Shown here: one piece after another, positions 9,024-16,817 of the stretch
Layout of the letters: every line of letters starts with the position of its first letter
Numbering within the stretch: the stretch's first letter is position 1
Source: DDH964 sp963763205
GTDB taxonomy: Bacteria > Desulfobacterota > Desulfuromonadia > Desulfuromonadales > DDH964
NCBI GenBank assembly: GCA_963763205.1
Contig: CAVXNQ010000006.1
Span: forward strand, 1 to 64,000
Direction of reading: 5' to 3'
DNA: 64,000 nt
Notes under the pieces: generated by a model
What the model was told of the DNA's origin: nothing
Databases searched by the model: none
The model's input: the letters and a program-made list of their open reading frames with translations, nothing else
Program-made: the position numbers and the translations under genes

Positions 9024-9211
9024 TAGCTAGTGTCCATCCGGAAACTCAGGATGGACGCAAGATAGTTTCCGATTTGGAAACGAGAAATTTTTCGTCGTGG
9101 CAAGGAAATCAAAGACTTGCGCGGAGACGTACACCCGTACGTCGCACAAGCAAGGCTGAAGATTGACGCTGCCACGGCGGAAAAGAGCCGTTTCCGGATG
9201 GAAACTAGCTA
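9024..9211. mobile_element. MITE-like palindromic repeat element
   Basis: The 188-bp element is bounded by 22-bp terminal inverted repeats (9024-9045 and 9190-9211) with one mismatch, whose outer ends read TAGCTAGT. The interior is also palindromic: GTTTCC/GGAAAC at 9065-9081, CGTGGCA matched by TGCCACG further in, and a central perfect hairpin GACGTAC-ACCC-GTACGTC. The whole element could therefore fold into one long stem, and no open reading frame is evident. It has the form of a non-autonomous mobile element or large REP-type repeat. It ends 28 bp before the start of the OsmC gene and may carry or alter that gene's promoter. Confidence 0.65.
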
Positions 9212-9239
9212 TCAGCAGGCATAAAAGGGAGACGTCGCC

Positions 9240-9704
9240 ATGGCCGAGCTTATTCACACCTCACGCATCACCATCACCAGGGATCGGGGGCCGATCCGGA
9301 TCGCCCACATCGAAGGCTTCAAGGAGCCGGTCTTCTACGGGGTTCACGGCGGGATCCAGAAGTTCTACCAGGTCGATCCGATCGTGGAACACGCCGCCAC
9401 CCTCGACCACATCGTCGGTGCGGTAGCGGCTTGAATGATGGGGACCTTCGCCAGCGTGCTGGCGACCAAAAAGATCAGGACCCATACCGACCGTTATCGG
9501 GCCGATGTCGAGGGAGATATCGAAAACGTCGATGGCGTGCTCAAAATCACCGTCATCCGTGTTCACTACACGTTGAAGCTGAACCCGGAAGAAGAGGCCG
9601 ATGCCCGGTGGGCGCTGGAGAATTACATCGAGAAGTGCCCCGGCGCGATGAGCGTGACCGGCTGTATCCGGATCGAGCACTCCCTGGAGATCGTTCCGGA
9701 GTGA
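9240..9704 (+). CDS. OsmC family protein, probable selenoprotein (UGA at codon 65)
   Basis: Two abutting open frames in the same phase are separated only by TGA at 9432-9434. Read through, they give a 154-residue OsmC/Ohr-type protein. The UGA falls at the position of the catalytic first cysteine (context DHIVGAVAA-U-MMGTF). The partner cysteine is present as EKCPG, Cys133. A hairpin at 9448-9465 begins 13 nt after the UGA, with a GU in its loop, as expected of a bacterial SECIS element. The ATG codons after the UGA have no ribosome site, so a separate second gene is unlikely. OsmC proteins reduce organic hydroperoxides, and a selenocysteine would raise peroxidase activity. The start at 9240 has AGGGAGAC upstream. 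No selenocysteine machinery is in the window. Confidence 0.78.
9448..9465 (+). promoter_or_regulatory. Candidate bacterial SECIS hairpin
   Basis: The perfect stem TCGCCAG/CTGGCGA closes a CGTG loop. Its loop G is about 22 nt after the UGA codon, inside the window usually accepted for bacterial SECIS elements. It lies within the coding sequence, as SelB-dependent readthrough requires. Confidence 0.6.
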
Positions 9705-9789
9705 GAAAAGGATCAATTTTTCGGATCAGACCGACCAAAGAAAAGCTGACGGGATCGCGTTTCAACGGGTAACCATGTCAAGCGTTGCG

Positions 9790-9874
9790 ACGCGACCCTT
9801 AGCCTGTTCATGTTGTTGCAGATGATGACGTGATAGAAGCCGCCCGGGAGACGAAATCGGGGATTGCGAGCCAA
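9790..9874 (-). pseudogene. Relic of an IS200/RAYT-type transposase N-terminus
   Basis: On the minus strand a TTG-started stretch reads LARNPRFRLPGGFYHV, which closely resembles the first residues of Y1 transposases (MARKPR..PGGFYHV..RGN). The match ends after about 20 codons and no HUH motif follows. The rest of the 9705-10099 interval shows no credible gene, apart from the palindrome at 9983-10025. Confidence 0.5.
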
Positions 9875-9982
9875 GTGGGAAGCCTTCAACAATACAACTT
9901 GACAACTTCGCGGCCCAAAACCTTCGCTGACCCCAAAACCTTCTCGGGAGCAGGTCAGCGCTCTGCCGGTCATGTTTGTAAC

Positions 9983-10025
9983 AACCAGAGCAGCCCGACT
10001 GAGGCACCGTCGGGCTGCTCTGGTT
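9983..10025. terminator. 17-bp perfect hairpin, possible terminator of the DUF6448-like gene
   Basis: The arms at 9983-9999 and 10009-10025 are perfectly complementary, with a 9-nt loop. It lies 75 bp beyond the stop of the minus-strand gene at 10100. There is no clear T-tract on either side, so a terminator role is only likely, and a remnant repeat is the alternative. Confidence 0.5.
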
Positions 10026-10099
10026 CATCAAAGCCACCATTTTGAGTCGTTAAGTGGGGGGCCCCGTACCAGGAGGGGGTGCCCGCTCGATTGCTCCTG

Positions 10100-10723
10100 T
10101 CAGTGCTGGTGCGCGACCGGAGCCGTCCCCTCGCCATGATGGGCCGAGCCATGGACGACCTGAGCGATCTCCTCGACATAATGGACGTAGGTCACATAGG
10201 CCTCAACAAACTCTCGGCCGGCCTGGACACTTTCTTGCGCATGTTTTTTGGTCTCAAGGGTGTGGTTGAAGCGCTCGCGAATGCCTGCTTCAGTATGGGC
10301 GGCAATTTCCTTGCTCAAGCCGTCGACCGACCCCTGCTCCAAGGCTTGGTCGGCCTTGGTGACCACGGGTTCAACGGTGCCGGCGGCTTTAAGTCCGGTA
10401 TAGGGAGCCCCCTCCCCGGCGCGATGGATGCGCACCAGGGTTTCGAAGAAGTAGTTGTCGGCCAGTTTTTGCGCTTCGGGGTCGAGCTTGCGCACCGCCA
10501 GGGCTCTGGTGAAAATCTCGCGGACCTCTGCCTCATCTTTGGCCTGCAGCCACTTCAGCACCGGGGTTACATCCTCCTTGGCCAGCGCGATCCTGGCGTC
10601 GGCCACCACCGGCCCATCGAGGGTGTCGCAATGGGCCAGGGCGGCTTGCGGTGTCAGCAGGAGGGTCAGGGCCAAAGCGGCTGCGGTCCAGAAACCTTTG
10701 CGTTGGGTGTTTGCCGTTTTCAT
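10100..10723 (-). CDS. Periplasmic DUF6448-like protein under ECF-type promoter
   Basis: This 207-residue protein has a clear signal peptide (basic start MKTANTQRKGF, hydrophobic core, cleavage near ALA-HC). The mature protein begins HCDTLDGPVV, is mostly helical and ends in a His-rich tail (HGSAHHGEGTAPVAHQH). The HCDTLDGP start is what I recall for the DUF6448 family, whose function is unknown. The His-rich tail suggests metal binding. The start at 10723 follows AAGGAGCACATC. The gene is divergent from the ECF sigma gene, and its promoter motif mirrors the one in front of the sigma gene, so it is a likely regulon member. Confidence 0.75.
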   Translation of the reverse strand: MKTANTQRKGFWTAAALALTLLLTPQAALAHCDTLDGPVVADARIALAKEDVTPVLKWLQAKDEAEVREIFTRALAVRKLDPEAQKLADNYFFETLVRIHRAGEGAPYTGLKAAGTVEPVVTKADQALEQGSVDGLSKEIAAHTEAGIRERFNHTLETKKHAQESVQAGREFVEAYVTYVHYVEEIAQVVHGSAHHGEGTAPVAHQH

Positions 10724-10768
10724 GATGTGCTCCTTGGAAAAATGGGGTATCAGGTGCCTTTGCCCAGG

Positions 10769-10797
10769 AAAACGAAACGGCCGAGCGATTTGTGACA
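10769..10797 (-). promoter_or_regulatory. Putative ECF-dependent promoter for the DUF6448-like gene
   Basis: On the minus strand TGTCACA (10797-10791) is followed, after exactly 16 nt, by CGTTTT (10774-10769). The same -35 motif and spacing occur in front of the sigma gene on the other strand. It lies about 45 bp upstream of the start codon. Confidence 0.6.
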
Positions 10798-10818
10798 AAA
10801 AAGTGTAAAAAATTTCCT

Positions 10819-10847
10819 TGTCACAAAAATCCGCTATTCTTCGTATT
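10819..10847 (+). promoter_or_regulatory. Putative autoregulated ECF promoter
   Basis: TGTCACA (10819-10825), 16 nt, then CGTATT (10842-10847). With its mirror image this forms a 10-bp inverted repeat, TTTGTGACAA at 10789-10798 and TTGTCACAAA at 10818-10827. The -35 resembles the TGTCACA element reported for ECF41 promoters, but this sigma factor lacks the ECF41 C-terminal extension. Confidence 0.6.
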
Positions 10848-10877
10848 TATGGATGAACAGGGGAAAGGTGAGAACCA

Positions 10878-11420
10878 TTGACCGACGAGGAACTGATGCT
10901 GGCCTATATCAATGACGATATGGAGGCCTTCGAGGTCTTGTATGGCCGGCATAGAAGCCGGGTCTTCGGATTTCTGCTGAGCCGATTGAAGAACCACAGC
11001 GAGGCAGAAGATGTTTTTCAGGCGGTTTTTGCCAAACTGCATCGCAAGCGGCACCAATACAAGCCGGAGATCCCCTTTTTACCCTGGCTCTTCATCTTGG
11101 CCAGAAACACCATGATCGATCATGTCCGCAAACGGGACGCCGAGGGGAAGCACGTCACGATCTCGGAGGCAGCCATCGAAAATTATGCCGCTCCGATTTC
11201 CGACGCCCCCTCTATTGATGTTGCCATTGCCGAACTCTCAAGGCTGAGCGAGAGTCAACGGCAGGCCTTGGAACTACGGTTCAACCAGGGATTGACCTTC
11301 GCAGAAATTGCCGAGCAGATGCAGACTTCGGCGGATAATTCCCGCCAGATCATCAGCCGGGCGATTCGCAAGCTGCGAAGTCTGATGGTGGGAACGGAGA
11401 GACGTCATGGAAAAAACTGA
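10878..11420 (+). CDS. ECF-type RNA polymerase sigma factor
   Basis: The 180-residue protein has a sigma-70 region 2 (AFEVLYGRHRSRVFGFLLSRL, AEDVFQAVFAKL, FLPWLFILARNTMIDHVRKR) and region 4 (LSRLSESQRQALELRFNQGLTFAEIAEQM plus a recognition helix), and no region 3 or C-terminal extension. The TTG start at 10878 follows AGGTGAG. The ATG codons near 10850 are in other frames. It overlaps the next gene by 14 bp, the usual arrangement with an anti-sigma factor, and it appears to be autoregulated through the mirrored promoter motif. Confidence 0.9.
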   Translation: MTDEELMLAYINDDMEAFEVLYGRHRSRVFGFLLSRLKNHSEAEDVFQAVFAKLHRKRHQYKPEIPFLPWLFILARNTMIDHVRKRDAEGKHVTISEAAIENYAAPISDAPSIDVAIAELSRLSESQRQALELRFNQGLTFAEIAEQMQTSADNSRQIISRAIRKLRSLMVGTERRHGKN

Positions 11421-11949
11421 TTTGGAACAGGTGATGCTGCGGGAATTTGCAGAGTTTATCGAGGCTGAGCTGATCGCCCCGTCAAAAAAAGTGGATGAAG
11501 CTGTCCTGCGGGAGGTGGCAAAAGATCTGTGCCCCGCCGCCTGGAAGGTCTTTACCAAGCTGACCCTAGTTGAGGTGGCCGCTGGACTTTTTACTTTGGC
11601 CTTCTGCCCGCAATTCGGTTTGGGCGTCGCTACCCATAACCCGTTCTTGCACGAACTCCCTGCAGGAATCTCTTCCGCTGTATTCTACTTCATTTGCGGG
11701 ATGCTGTTTGTGAGCCTTGGTGCGGCCCTGGGCGGATTGGTCCTGAAGCGCCAGGAAATCCGCGCCGTCAGCCCGACCAGGAACCGTTACTTTGTCGGTT
11801 ATAGCCTGCTGGCTTATGTGGTTTTGGTGGCCCTAGGGCCTGAGGTTTTTGTCGCCAGTTCCCTGACCTGGGTCGTGGGTGCATTGTTGGGCAACGTCCT
11901 TGGTTACGGAGCCATCATCGGGCTGCGGCAGGCGTTGCTCTGGAGCTAG
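11407..11949 (+). CDS. Multi-pass membrane protein, candidate anti-sigma factor
   Basis: The 180-residue protein has a charged N-terminal domain of about 50 residues followed by four or five transmembrane segments (for example LTLVEVAAGLFTLAFC, ISSAVFYFICGMLFVSLGAAL, GYSLLAYVVLVALG). It starts inside the sigma gene with a good ribosome site (GGAGAGACGTC). Overlap with an ECF gene and the cytosolic N-terminus suggest an anti-sigma factor of the multi-helix membrane class (NrsF-like in concept). It has no zinc HxxxCxxC motif. Conserved-looking Cys-Pro pairs (LCPAAW, FCPQFG) may sense redox or metals. I know of no named family for it. Confidence 0.6.
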   Translation: MEKTDLEQVMLREFAEFIEAELIAPSKKVDEAVLREVAKDLCPAAWKVFTKLTLVEVAAGLFTLAFCPQFGLGVATHNPFLHELPAGISSAVFYFICGMLFVSLGAALGGLVLKRQEIRAVSPTRNRYFVGYSLLAYVVLVALGPEVFVASSLTWVVGALLGNVLGYGAIIGLRQALLWS

Positions 11950-12052
11950 ATCTGTATGTTTGGATAAAAAGCCCGTTGGCAATCCGCCAGGCAGGCTACT
12001 TAATCGTATCGGATTTTCGGCGAAGGCCTCCCGCCACTCGAGGGGAAACGGA

Positions 12053-12098
12053 AGGGGTCGCGTCTACAGAATTCAATTTGTCTGTAGACGCGACCCCT
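12053..12098. repeat. 18-bp perfect palindrome, REP-like
   Basis: Arms 12053-12070 (AGGGGTCGCGTCTACAGA) and 12081-12098 are exact inverted copies around a 10-nt loop. A short CTAA(T/A)TCTACCC unit follows twice (12097-12126). There is no T-tract. It resembles REP sequences mobilised by IS200/RAYT transposases. No gene is apparent elsewhere in the interval from 11950 to 12249. Confidence 0.5.
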
Positions 12099-12212
12099 AA
12101 TTCTACCCCGACCCCTAAATCTACCCTCCGAATTTCCCCACAGCCTGACTAAACAATCCAGGCGGGAGGGCAGCTTGGCTTAAAAAGCCTTCAATGTAGC
12201 AGCGATTCCTGC

Positions 12213-12241
12213 TTGGCGAATTTCCGGTTATAAGCTATATT
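12213..12241 (+). promoter_or_regulatory. Putative sigma-70 promoter of the HD-GYP gene
   Basis: TTGGCG (12213-12218), a 17-nt spacer, then TATATT (12236-12241). Transcription would begin within about two bases of the annotated ATG at 12250, so either the transcript is leaderless or translation begins at one of the internal ATGs (12283, 12304). Confidence 0.4.
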
Positions 12242-12249
12242 CCAGACCC

Positions 12250-13773
12250 ATGTTCCACCTGGCCGATTTCTTCAGACCCGGCATGCCGTCATCGTCCCCG
12301 ATTATGGCCGTACGGCGTAGAATATCCGCGGCTGGACGCAAGCTCCGCCCCTTCCTTCCCCTGCCCCGTCTTCTCCGCAGTGTCCGCCGTTTCGGCCGAC
12401 ACCCGGTCCCTTTTTACCGCGGTATCCGCTTCCGCCTGGTGCTGTTCGTCCTGCTGCTGCTGGGTCTTACGACCCTCGGCGTCTCGGCGATCGTCGTGAA
12501 GATCATGGACCAGGGGTTGGTCGAATCCCTGATCGCCCGCGGCAGTGCCATCACCCAGGCGATAGCCACCCCGGCCGGCTTCAGTCTGATGACCAGCGAT
12601 CGTCTGGCACTCGATAATCTCGTCGCGCAGATTCAACAGGGGCAAAAGGAGCTGATCTATGCCGCCATCCTCGACCGCGAGCAGCACATCGTGGCCCATA
12701 ACCGACTGGACCGGGTCGGCAAGCAGTTGCCGCCCATCGCCGGCACCACCCTGGAAACGCGGCCCGACCTGATCGTCCGCCGCGGGCTGCATGCCGGGGA
12801 GGCGTGTTACGAGTTTCGACGCGCCATCCTATTCTCCGGCCGGCATGTCGGCGAGGTCGTGGTCGGCATCGGCGCCGGCGAATTGACCGCGGCCGAACGG
12901 GCGGCGCATCGGCAGATCTACCTGCTGGCCGCACTGGCATTGCTGATCGGCCTGATCGGCGCTCTGTTCCTGGCCTCCGTGCTGATAAGGCCGGTCGAGC
13001 AACTGACCGACCGAGTCTCGCGGATGCAGCGCGGCGATGCGGGGGACGACATCCCGATCCGTTCACGGGACGAGCTCGGCGTACTGACGCGCAATTTCAA
13101 CCGCATGGCCAAACGGCTGCAGCGCCAGCAGGCCAGTCTGCGGGAATATGCCGCGGAACTGGAAACCTCGTACAACGACATGGTGCGGGTTCTCGCTGCT
13201 GCCCTTGATGCACGCGATACCTACACTTACGGTCACTCGGCTCGCGTCGCCCAGCTGGCCCTCGCCCTCGCTGGGAAGCTCGAACTCGACCAGACCGCCC
13301 TGCAGGAACTCGGGCTGGCCTGCCTACTCCACGACATCGGGAAAATTCACGTTCCCGACGCCATTCTCAACAAAAAGGCCCAGCTTGACGCCAACGATCT
13401 ACAGAAAATTGTTCGGCACCCGCAGCTCGGCGCGCAGATCCTGGCGCTGGCCCCGTCCCTGCACCGCTATATCCCTGCGGTCAAACATCACCATGAGCGC
13501 TATGACGGCACCGGCTACCCGGACCGCTTGCGCGGCGAGGCCATCCCCCTGCAAGCGCAGATTGTCGCCCTGGCCGACACCTATGATGCCATAACCAGCT
13601 CCCGCCCCTATCGAAAAGGTCTCAGCCGCAGCGCCGCCATCGCCGAAATCCTCGCCGGCAGCGGCAACCAGTTCAACCCGGACTTGATTGAACCGTTCAT
13701 CGAGGTGGTCTGCTCGCTTCCCGAGGAAGACTTGGCCGACCCTCCTCGCCCGGAGCAGCTATGCGCTTCATGA
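12250..13773 (+). CDS. Membrane HD-GYP domain c-di-GMP phosphodiesterase with HAMP
   Basis: The roughly 507-residue protein has TM1 near residues 60-85, a periplasmic sensor of about 130 residues, TM2 near 223-245, a HAMP linker (RPVEQLTDRVSRMQRGD to NRMAKRL) and a C-terminal HD-GYP domain. The domain keeps its metal and signature residues: HSARVAQLA, LLHDIGKI, HHHERYDGTGYP, and ALADTYDAIT. It should hydrolyse c-di-GMP in response to an external cue. The start is uncertain because no ribosome site precedes 12250, and later ATGs at 12283 or 12304 are possible. It overlaps the following lipoprotein gene by 13 bp, so the two are likely translationally coupled. Confidence 0.9.
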   Translation: MFHLADFFRPGMPSSSPIMAVRRRISAAGRKLRPFLPLPRLLRSVRRFGRHPVPFYRGIRFRLVLFVLLLLGLTTLGVSAIVVKIMDQGLVESLIARGSAITQAIATPAGFSLMTSDRLALDNLVAQIQQGQKELIYAAILDREQHIVAHNRLDRVGKQLPPIAGTTLETRPDLIVRRGLHAGEACYEFRRAILFSGRHVGEVVVGIGAGELTAAERAAHRQIYLLAALALLIGLIGALFLASVLIRPVEQLTDRVSRMQRGDAGDDIPIRSRDELGVLTRNFNRMAKRLQRQQASLREYAAELETSYNDMVRVLAAALDARDTYTYGHSARVAQLALALAGKLELDQTALQELGLACLLHDIGKIHVPDAILNKKAQLDANDLQKIVRHPQLGAQILALAPSLHRYIPAVKHHHERYDGTGYPDRLRGEAIPLQAQIVALADTYDAITSSRPYRKGLSRSAAIAEILAGSGNQFNPDLIEPFIEVVCSLPEEDLADPPRPEQLCAS

Positions 13774-14390
13774 CCCGCACCGGGCTCGCGGCCCTGCTGC
13801 TGTTGCTGCTGCTATGCGGTTGCAGCGCCCCCTTCGCCCTGAACAAGGGGACTTCCGGGTCCAGTCCCGCCGCCGGAAGCCATGCGCCCGAGCCCGGGTC
13901 CGCCGGGCTCGAGGACCGGGTTGATCGCTGCCTGGCGCGGAATGAACCCGAACAGGCTCAGGCTCTCCTTGGCGAGGCGCGGCCCAGGGACCATGCCCGG
14001 AAGAGTTGGCAGGAATCGGCAGCCCGGGTCGTCAATCGGTTACTGGACAAGGCCGATCGGGCGCGCACCGCAGGCCGGTTGCAGACGGCCGGAGAACTGT
14101 TGCAGATGGCCCGGGAGATCTACCCCGACGCCGCGACGCAATCCGCCGTCAGCAAGACGCGAGCCGAAATCGAGGCGGCGATCGCGCAGTGCAGCGAAGC
14201 TCTGATGAGGACCGGGTTGGCCGAATATCGTGCCGGGGGCCTGGACGCGGCCATCTCGACCTGGGAAGGAATCGGCCGTTTTCAACCGGGGTATGCCCCG
14301 GCACGCAACGCCGTCGAGACGGCACGCAGGCAAAGGCAACAACTCGAAAATCTCACCGAAAAGAATCGCCCAAGCTCCGACAACCCCTAA
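13761..14390 (+). CDS. Lipoprotein with TPR-like helical domain
   Basis: The 209-residue protein has a lipoprotein signal (lipobox LCGC, lipidated Cys near residue 21), a Pro/Ser-rich linker and a helical domain with tetratricopeptide-like repeats (LAEYRAGGLDAAISTWEGIGRFQPGY). The start at 13761 is inside the end of the HD-GYP gene and follows GGAGCAGCT. It probably sits on a membrane and works with the HD-GYP protein, perhaps by binding its sensor region. That role is inferred from the overlap only. Confidence 0.7.
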   Translation: MRFMTRTGLAALLLLLLLCGCSAPFALNKGTSGSSPAAGSHAPEPGSAGLEDRVDRCLARNEPEQAQALLGEARPRDHARKSWQESAARVVNRLLDKADRARTAGRLQTAGELLQMAREIYPDAATQSAVSKTRAEIEAAIAQCSEALMRTGLAEYRAGGLDAAISTWEGIGRFQPGYAPARNAVETARRQRQQLENLTEKNRPSSDNP

Positions 14391-14563
14391 AATAGTGCCG
14401 ACATCCTGCCCAGTCGGAAAGGCTCCGGGGCCAGCCCTGGCCCCTGGTGAAGCTGCCGGTCCAGGCTTGACATCCGGGTATTGAAGGCCAGGAAAAGGCG
14501 TGTTAAAGGATGAATATTCATCAGCCCGTCCAGAACCATTCCTCTGTCACCAGGAGTCGATTA

Positions 14564-15380
14564 ATGGAAAGCGCAATCGCGAAGGCATTGAGGCTCGAAA
14601 CCGAACCGGTGGCCGTCCTGTTTGCGGACGAAAAGCCGCAGGATGCCGGGCAATTCGCCCAGGGGGCCTGGGGCTGCGTGATGTTCATGTTCTCCACCGC
14701 CACCCGGGGCCGCACCACGGTCTTCGACCGGGAAATCGTTCGGCTGCCCCGGCGGCGGCGTCGGCCTGGGGTTCGGCAATGTCTACGAGTCCTTCCCCGG
14801 GGGGATCCCCGGCTTCTGTCGCTTCCTCTCCTCCGGCAACGAGTCCGACCCCGCCGGCAAGGCGATCGGCGAAAAGATGCGGGCGGGCGGAGCGCGGCAG
14901 GAGTTCGTCGACCATTACCTGCACGGCGAGCGCTACAAGAAATCCCCGGAGCTTGTCGAACAGTTCGTCAACGCCGTGCCGATGACCGACGTGCCGAGCA
15001 AGTACGTGGTGATGAAACCCCTCTCCCAGGTGGACCCGGAGAAAGAGGAACCGGTTTCCGTTACGTTCCTGGTCAACCCGGACCAGCTCGCCGCACTGAC
15101 TATCCTGGCCAACTTCGACCGTCCGGGGCTGGAGAACGTGGCCGTTCCCTGGGTCGCGGCCTGCCAGGTGGTGGGGGTGATGTCCTACCGCGAGGCGGGA
15201 GCGGCCAATCCCCGCTGCCTCATCGGCCTCACCGACATCTCCGCCCGCAAGTACCTAAAGGGACAAAAAGGCAGTGACAAGCTGACCTTCACCGCCCCTT
15301 TCCGCCGGCTGCTGGAGATGGAGGCGAATGTGCCCGGAAGCTTTCTCGAAGGGAAGACCTGGGAGGACGTGATCGCGTGA
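14564..15380 (+). pseudogene. DUF169 family protein, frameshifted
   Basis: A DUF169-type protein of about 271 residues is split over two frames. It begins with MESAIAKALRLETEPVAV (ATG 14564, ribosome site CAGGAG), and removing one base near 14744 restores RCPGGGVGLGFGN and the rest to MRAGGARQEFVD. The second part (FVDHYLHGERYKK through KTWEDVIA) is intact. DUF169 proteins are uncharacterised and frequent in anaerobes. The break could be a real mutation or a sequencing error. The next 290 bp (15381-15677) show no convincing gene. Confidence 0.75.
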
Positions 15381-15677
15381 ATGCCGGGAAGAATGCGGGG
15401 GAGGCCACACCTGGCTCGCTTCACGATAGGCCAGACAACCGCCTCTTTTCGGCTTGGGATTCTCACCGACCGGGAGCGCCGTTCTCGAAAACCATGAAAA
15501 CGGCCTGGCGCCCCTACACCGGATCGGGACCGTGGTGCGTAGCTATGCCCGCGGGCCGAACCTGGAGTCGATGGAGCTGTGCCGCCGCAGGATTTCCTTA
15601 CTGAAATTTCCGCCGCACGCACCAAATACCATCCTCGCCAGGTCATCGCTACCCTGCTTTGCCCCGTAATCGCCAAA

Positions 15678-16178
15678 TCAGCCATGCGCCCAGGGGAGAG
15701 TCCGGTTGGCGAACCCGGTTTTGCCGTGCAGCAGGTAGTAGAGGTACGACCCGAGGCAGAAACGGCCGAAGATCAGGGCGCTCAGCGCCACGACCAGGAA
15801 CACCTGCAGGATCCAGGCAGCCATCAGCCAGCCGGCCAGCAGGCAAACACCGATAGCGAGCATGAAGCTTCCCGCCATCCCCTGGGCGAAGCGCCGCGGC
15901 GGAGGGGCCGGCTCGAGCCGGGGCAGCTTCTGCGGTCCGGCGATCATCCGGTTGTAGAGGGCATCGAACGGATTGTGCGTCGGCTGCAGGACGTTCCACC
16001 AAAGGAGCGCCGAGAGGGCCAGAAAGAGCGGCGCGCTCTGCGTCACCAGGGCGAAAGCGACGATGACTCCGGTCACCCGGGGCTGGAACATCAGCGCCGC
16101 ATAGTGGGTGGCGCATCCAGCTTCGGCAGCTTCCTCGAACCCCTGTTGCTGAACGAAGTGCCGTTTGGACTCAGCCAT
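15678..16178 (-). CDS. DUF4395 family membrane protein
   Basis: The 166-residue protein has about four hydrophobic helices and the family-like stretch PRLEPAPPPRRFAQGMAG. A conserved-looking start is seen near FVQQQGF. The ATG at 16178 follows AAAGGTGAGGTCTT. The function is unknown, and the family is often found near thioredoxin- or redox-related genes. Nothing nearby indicates a role here. Confidence 0.75.
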   Translation of the reverse strand: MAESKRHFVQQQGFEEAAEAGCATHYAALMFQPRVTGVIVAFALVTQSAPLFLALSALLWWNVLQPTHNPFDALYNRMIAGPQKLPRLEPAPPPRRFAQGMAGSFMLAIGVCLLAGWLMAAWILQVFLVVALSALIFGRFCLGSYLYYLLHGKTGFANRTLPWAHG

Positions 16179-16817
16179 AAGACCTCACCTTTCCGGCGTC
16201 GCCAGCGCCGCAACGGCGGCGCTTGGACGCCCTTCCCCTCCGATGCCCCATTTTAGCACCCCTGCCCCTTTCCCTGCAGCAAGGAAAGGGTTAAATCGGA
16301 CAGGCTACCTTCCTGTAACGGTAGCCCGTCCCCTTTTGTCCCGCGAAACCCTGGAGGGCTTCGTCAGCCGGTTGCAAAAGTTGCCATTTCCTGACCGCCA
16401 CCGGCTATTTCCAACAGGCCATAAGAGAGCCGGGATTGAGCACCGAATCGCATAAATCAATATTTTCAGGAAACATTGACTGGCGATTGCCCAGTACCGA
16501 GCCATCATCATCAGCCAAAAAGGAGGCGGCTTTGCCTCCCTCTCCGGGCGGCCGTTCGCATTGTTTCGATCCAGAGAAAAAACAGCTGAAAATTAACTAT
16601 TTATGGTCTCAAAATAATCTTCGCCAACAGGCTTGACAGTGCCGCCATTGGCGATAATTGTTGGGAAAACCCAACCAACTTTCCGGGCAGAACGACCAAA
16701 CACTCTGCGGCAAGGGGATTCGCGAAGTGAAAAGGGCCGAGTTGCCGAAGGTTCATCTTCCTTGTGTTGTCGGCCTTTCCGTTTTTAGCGGAGTACTTGC
16801 GGAAGGGGGAACCAACG
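16179..16817. other. Gene-poor interval with one terminator-like hairpin
   Basis: No credible gene or recognised riboswitch was seen in these 639 bases. A 12-bp interrupted stem (16298-16309 with 16320-16331) is followed on the plus strand by CCCTTTTG, in terminator form but with no plus-strand gene ending upstream. A long leader for the beta-propeller gene, or a decayed gene, is possible. Confidence 0.5.

Noticed and set aside
9432..9434. Reading the OsmC locus as two separate small genes
   Set aside because: The second half lacks a ribosome site, both parts are in the same frame, and each alone lacks half of the active site.
16179..16817. A c-di-GMP (GEMM) riboswitch upstream of the beta-propeller gene
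   Set aside because: No conserved GEMM core or tetraloop-receptor pattern was found.
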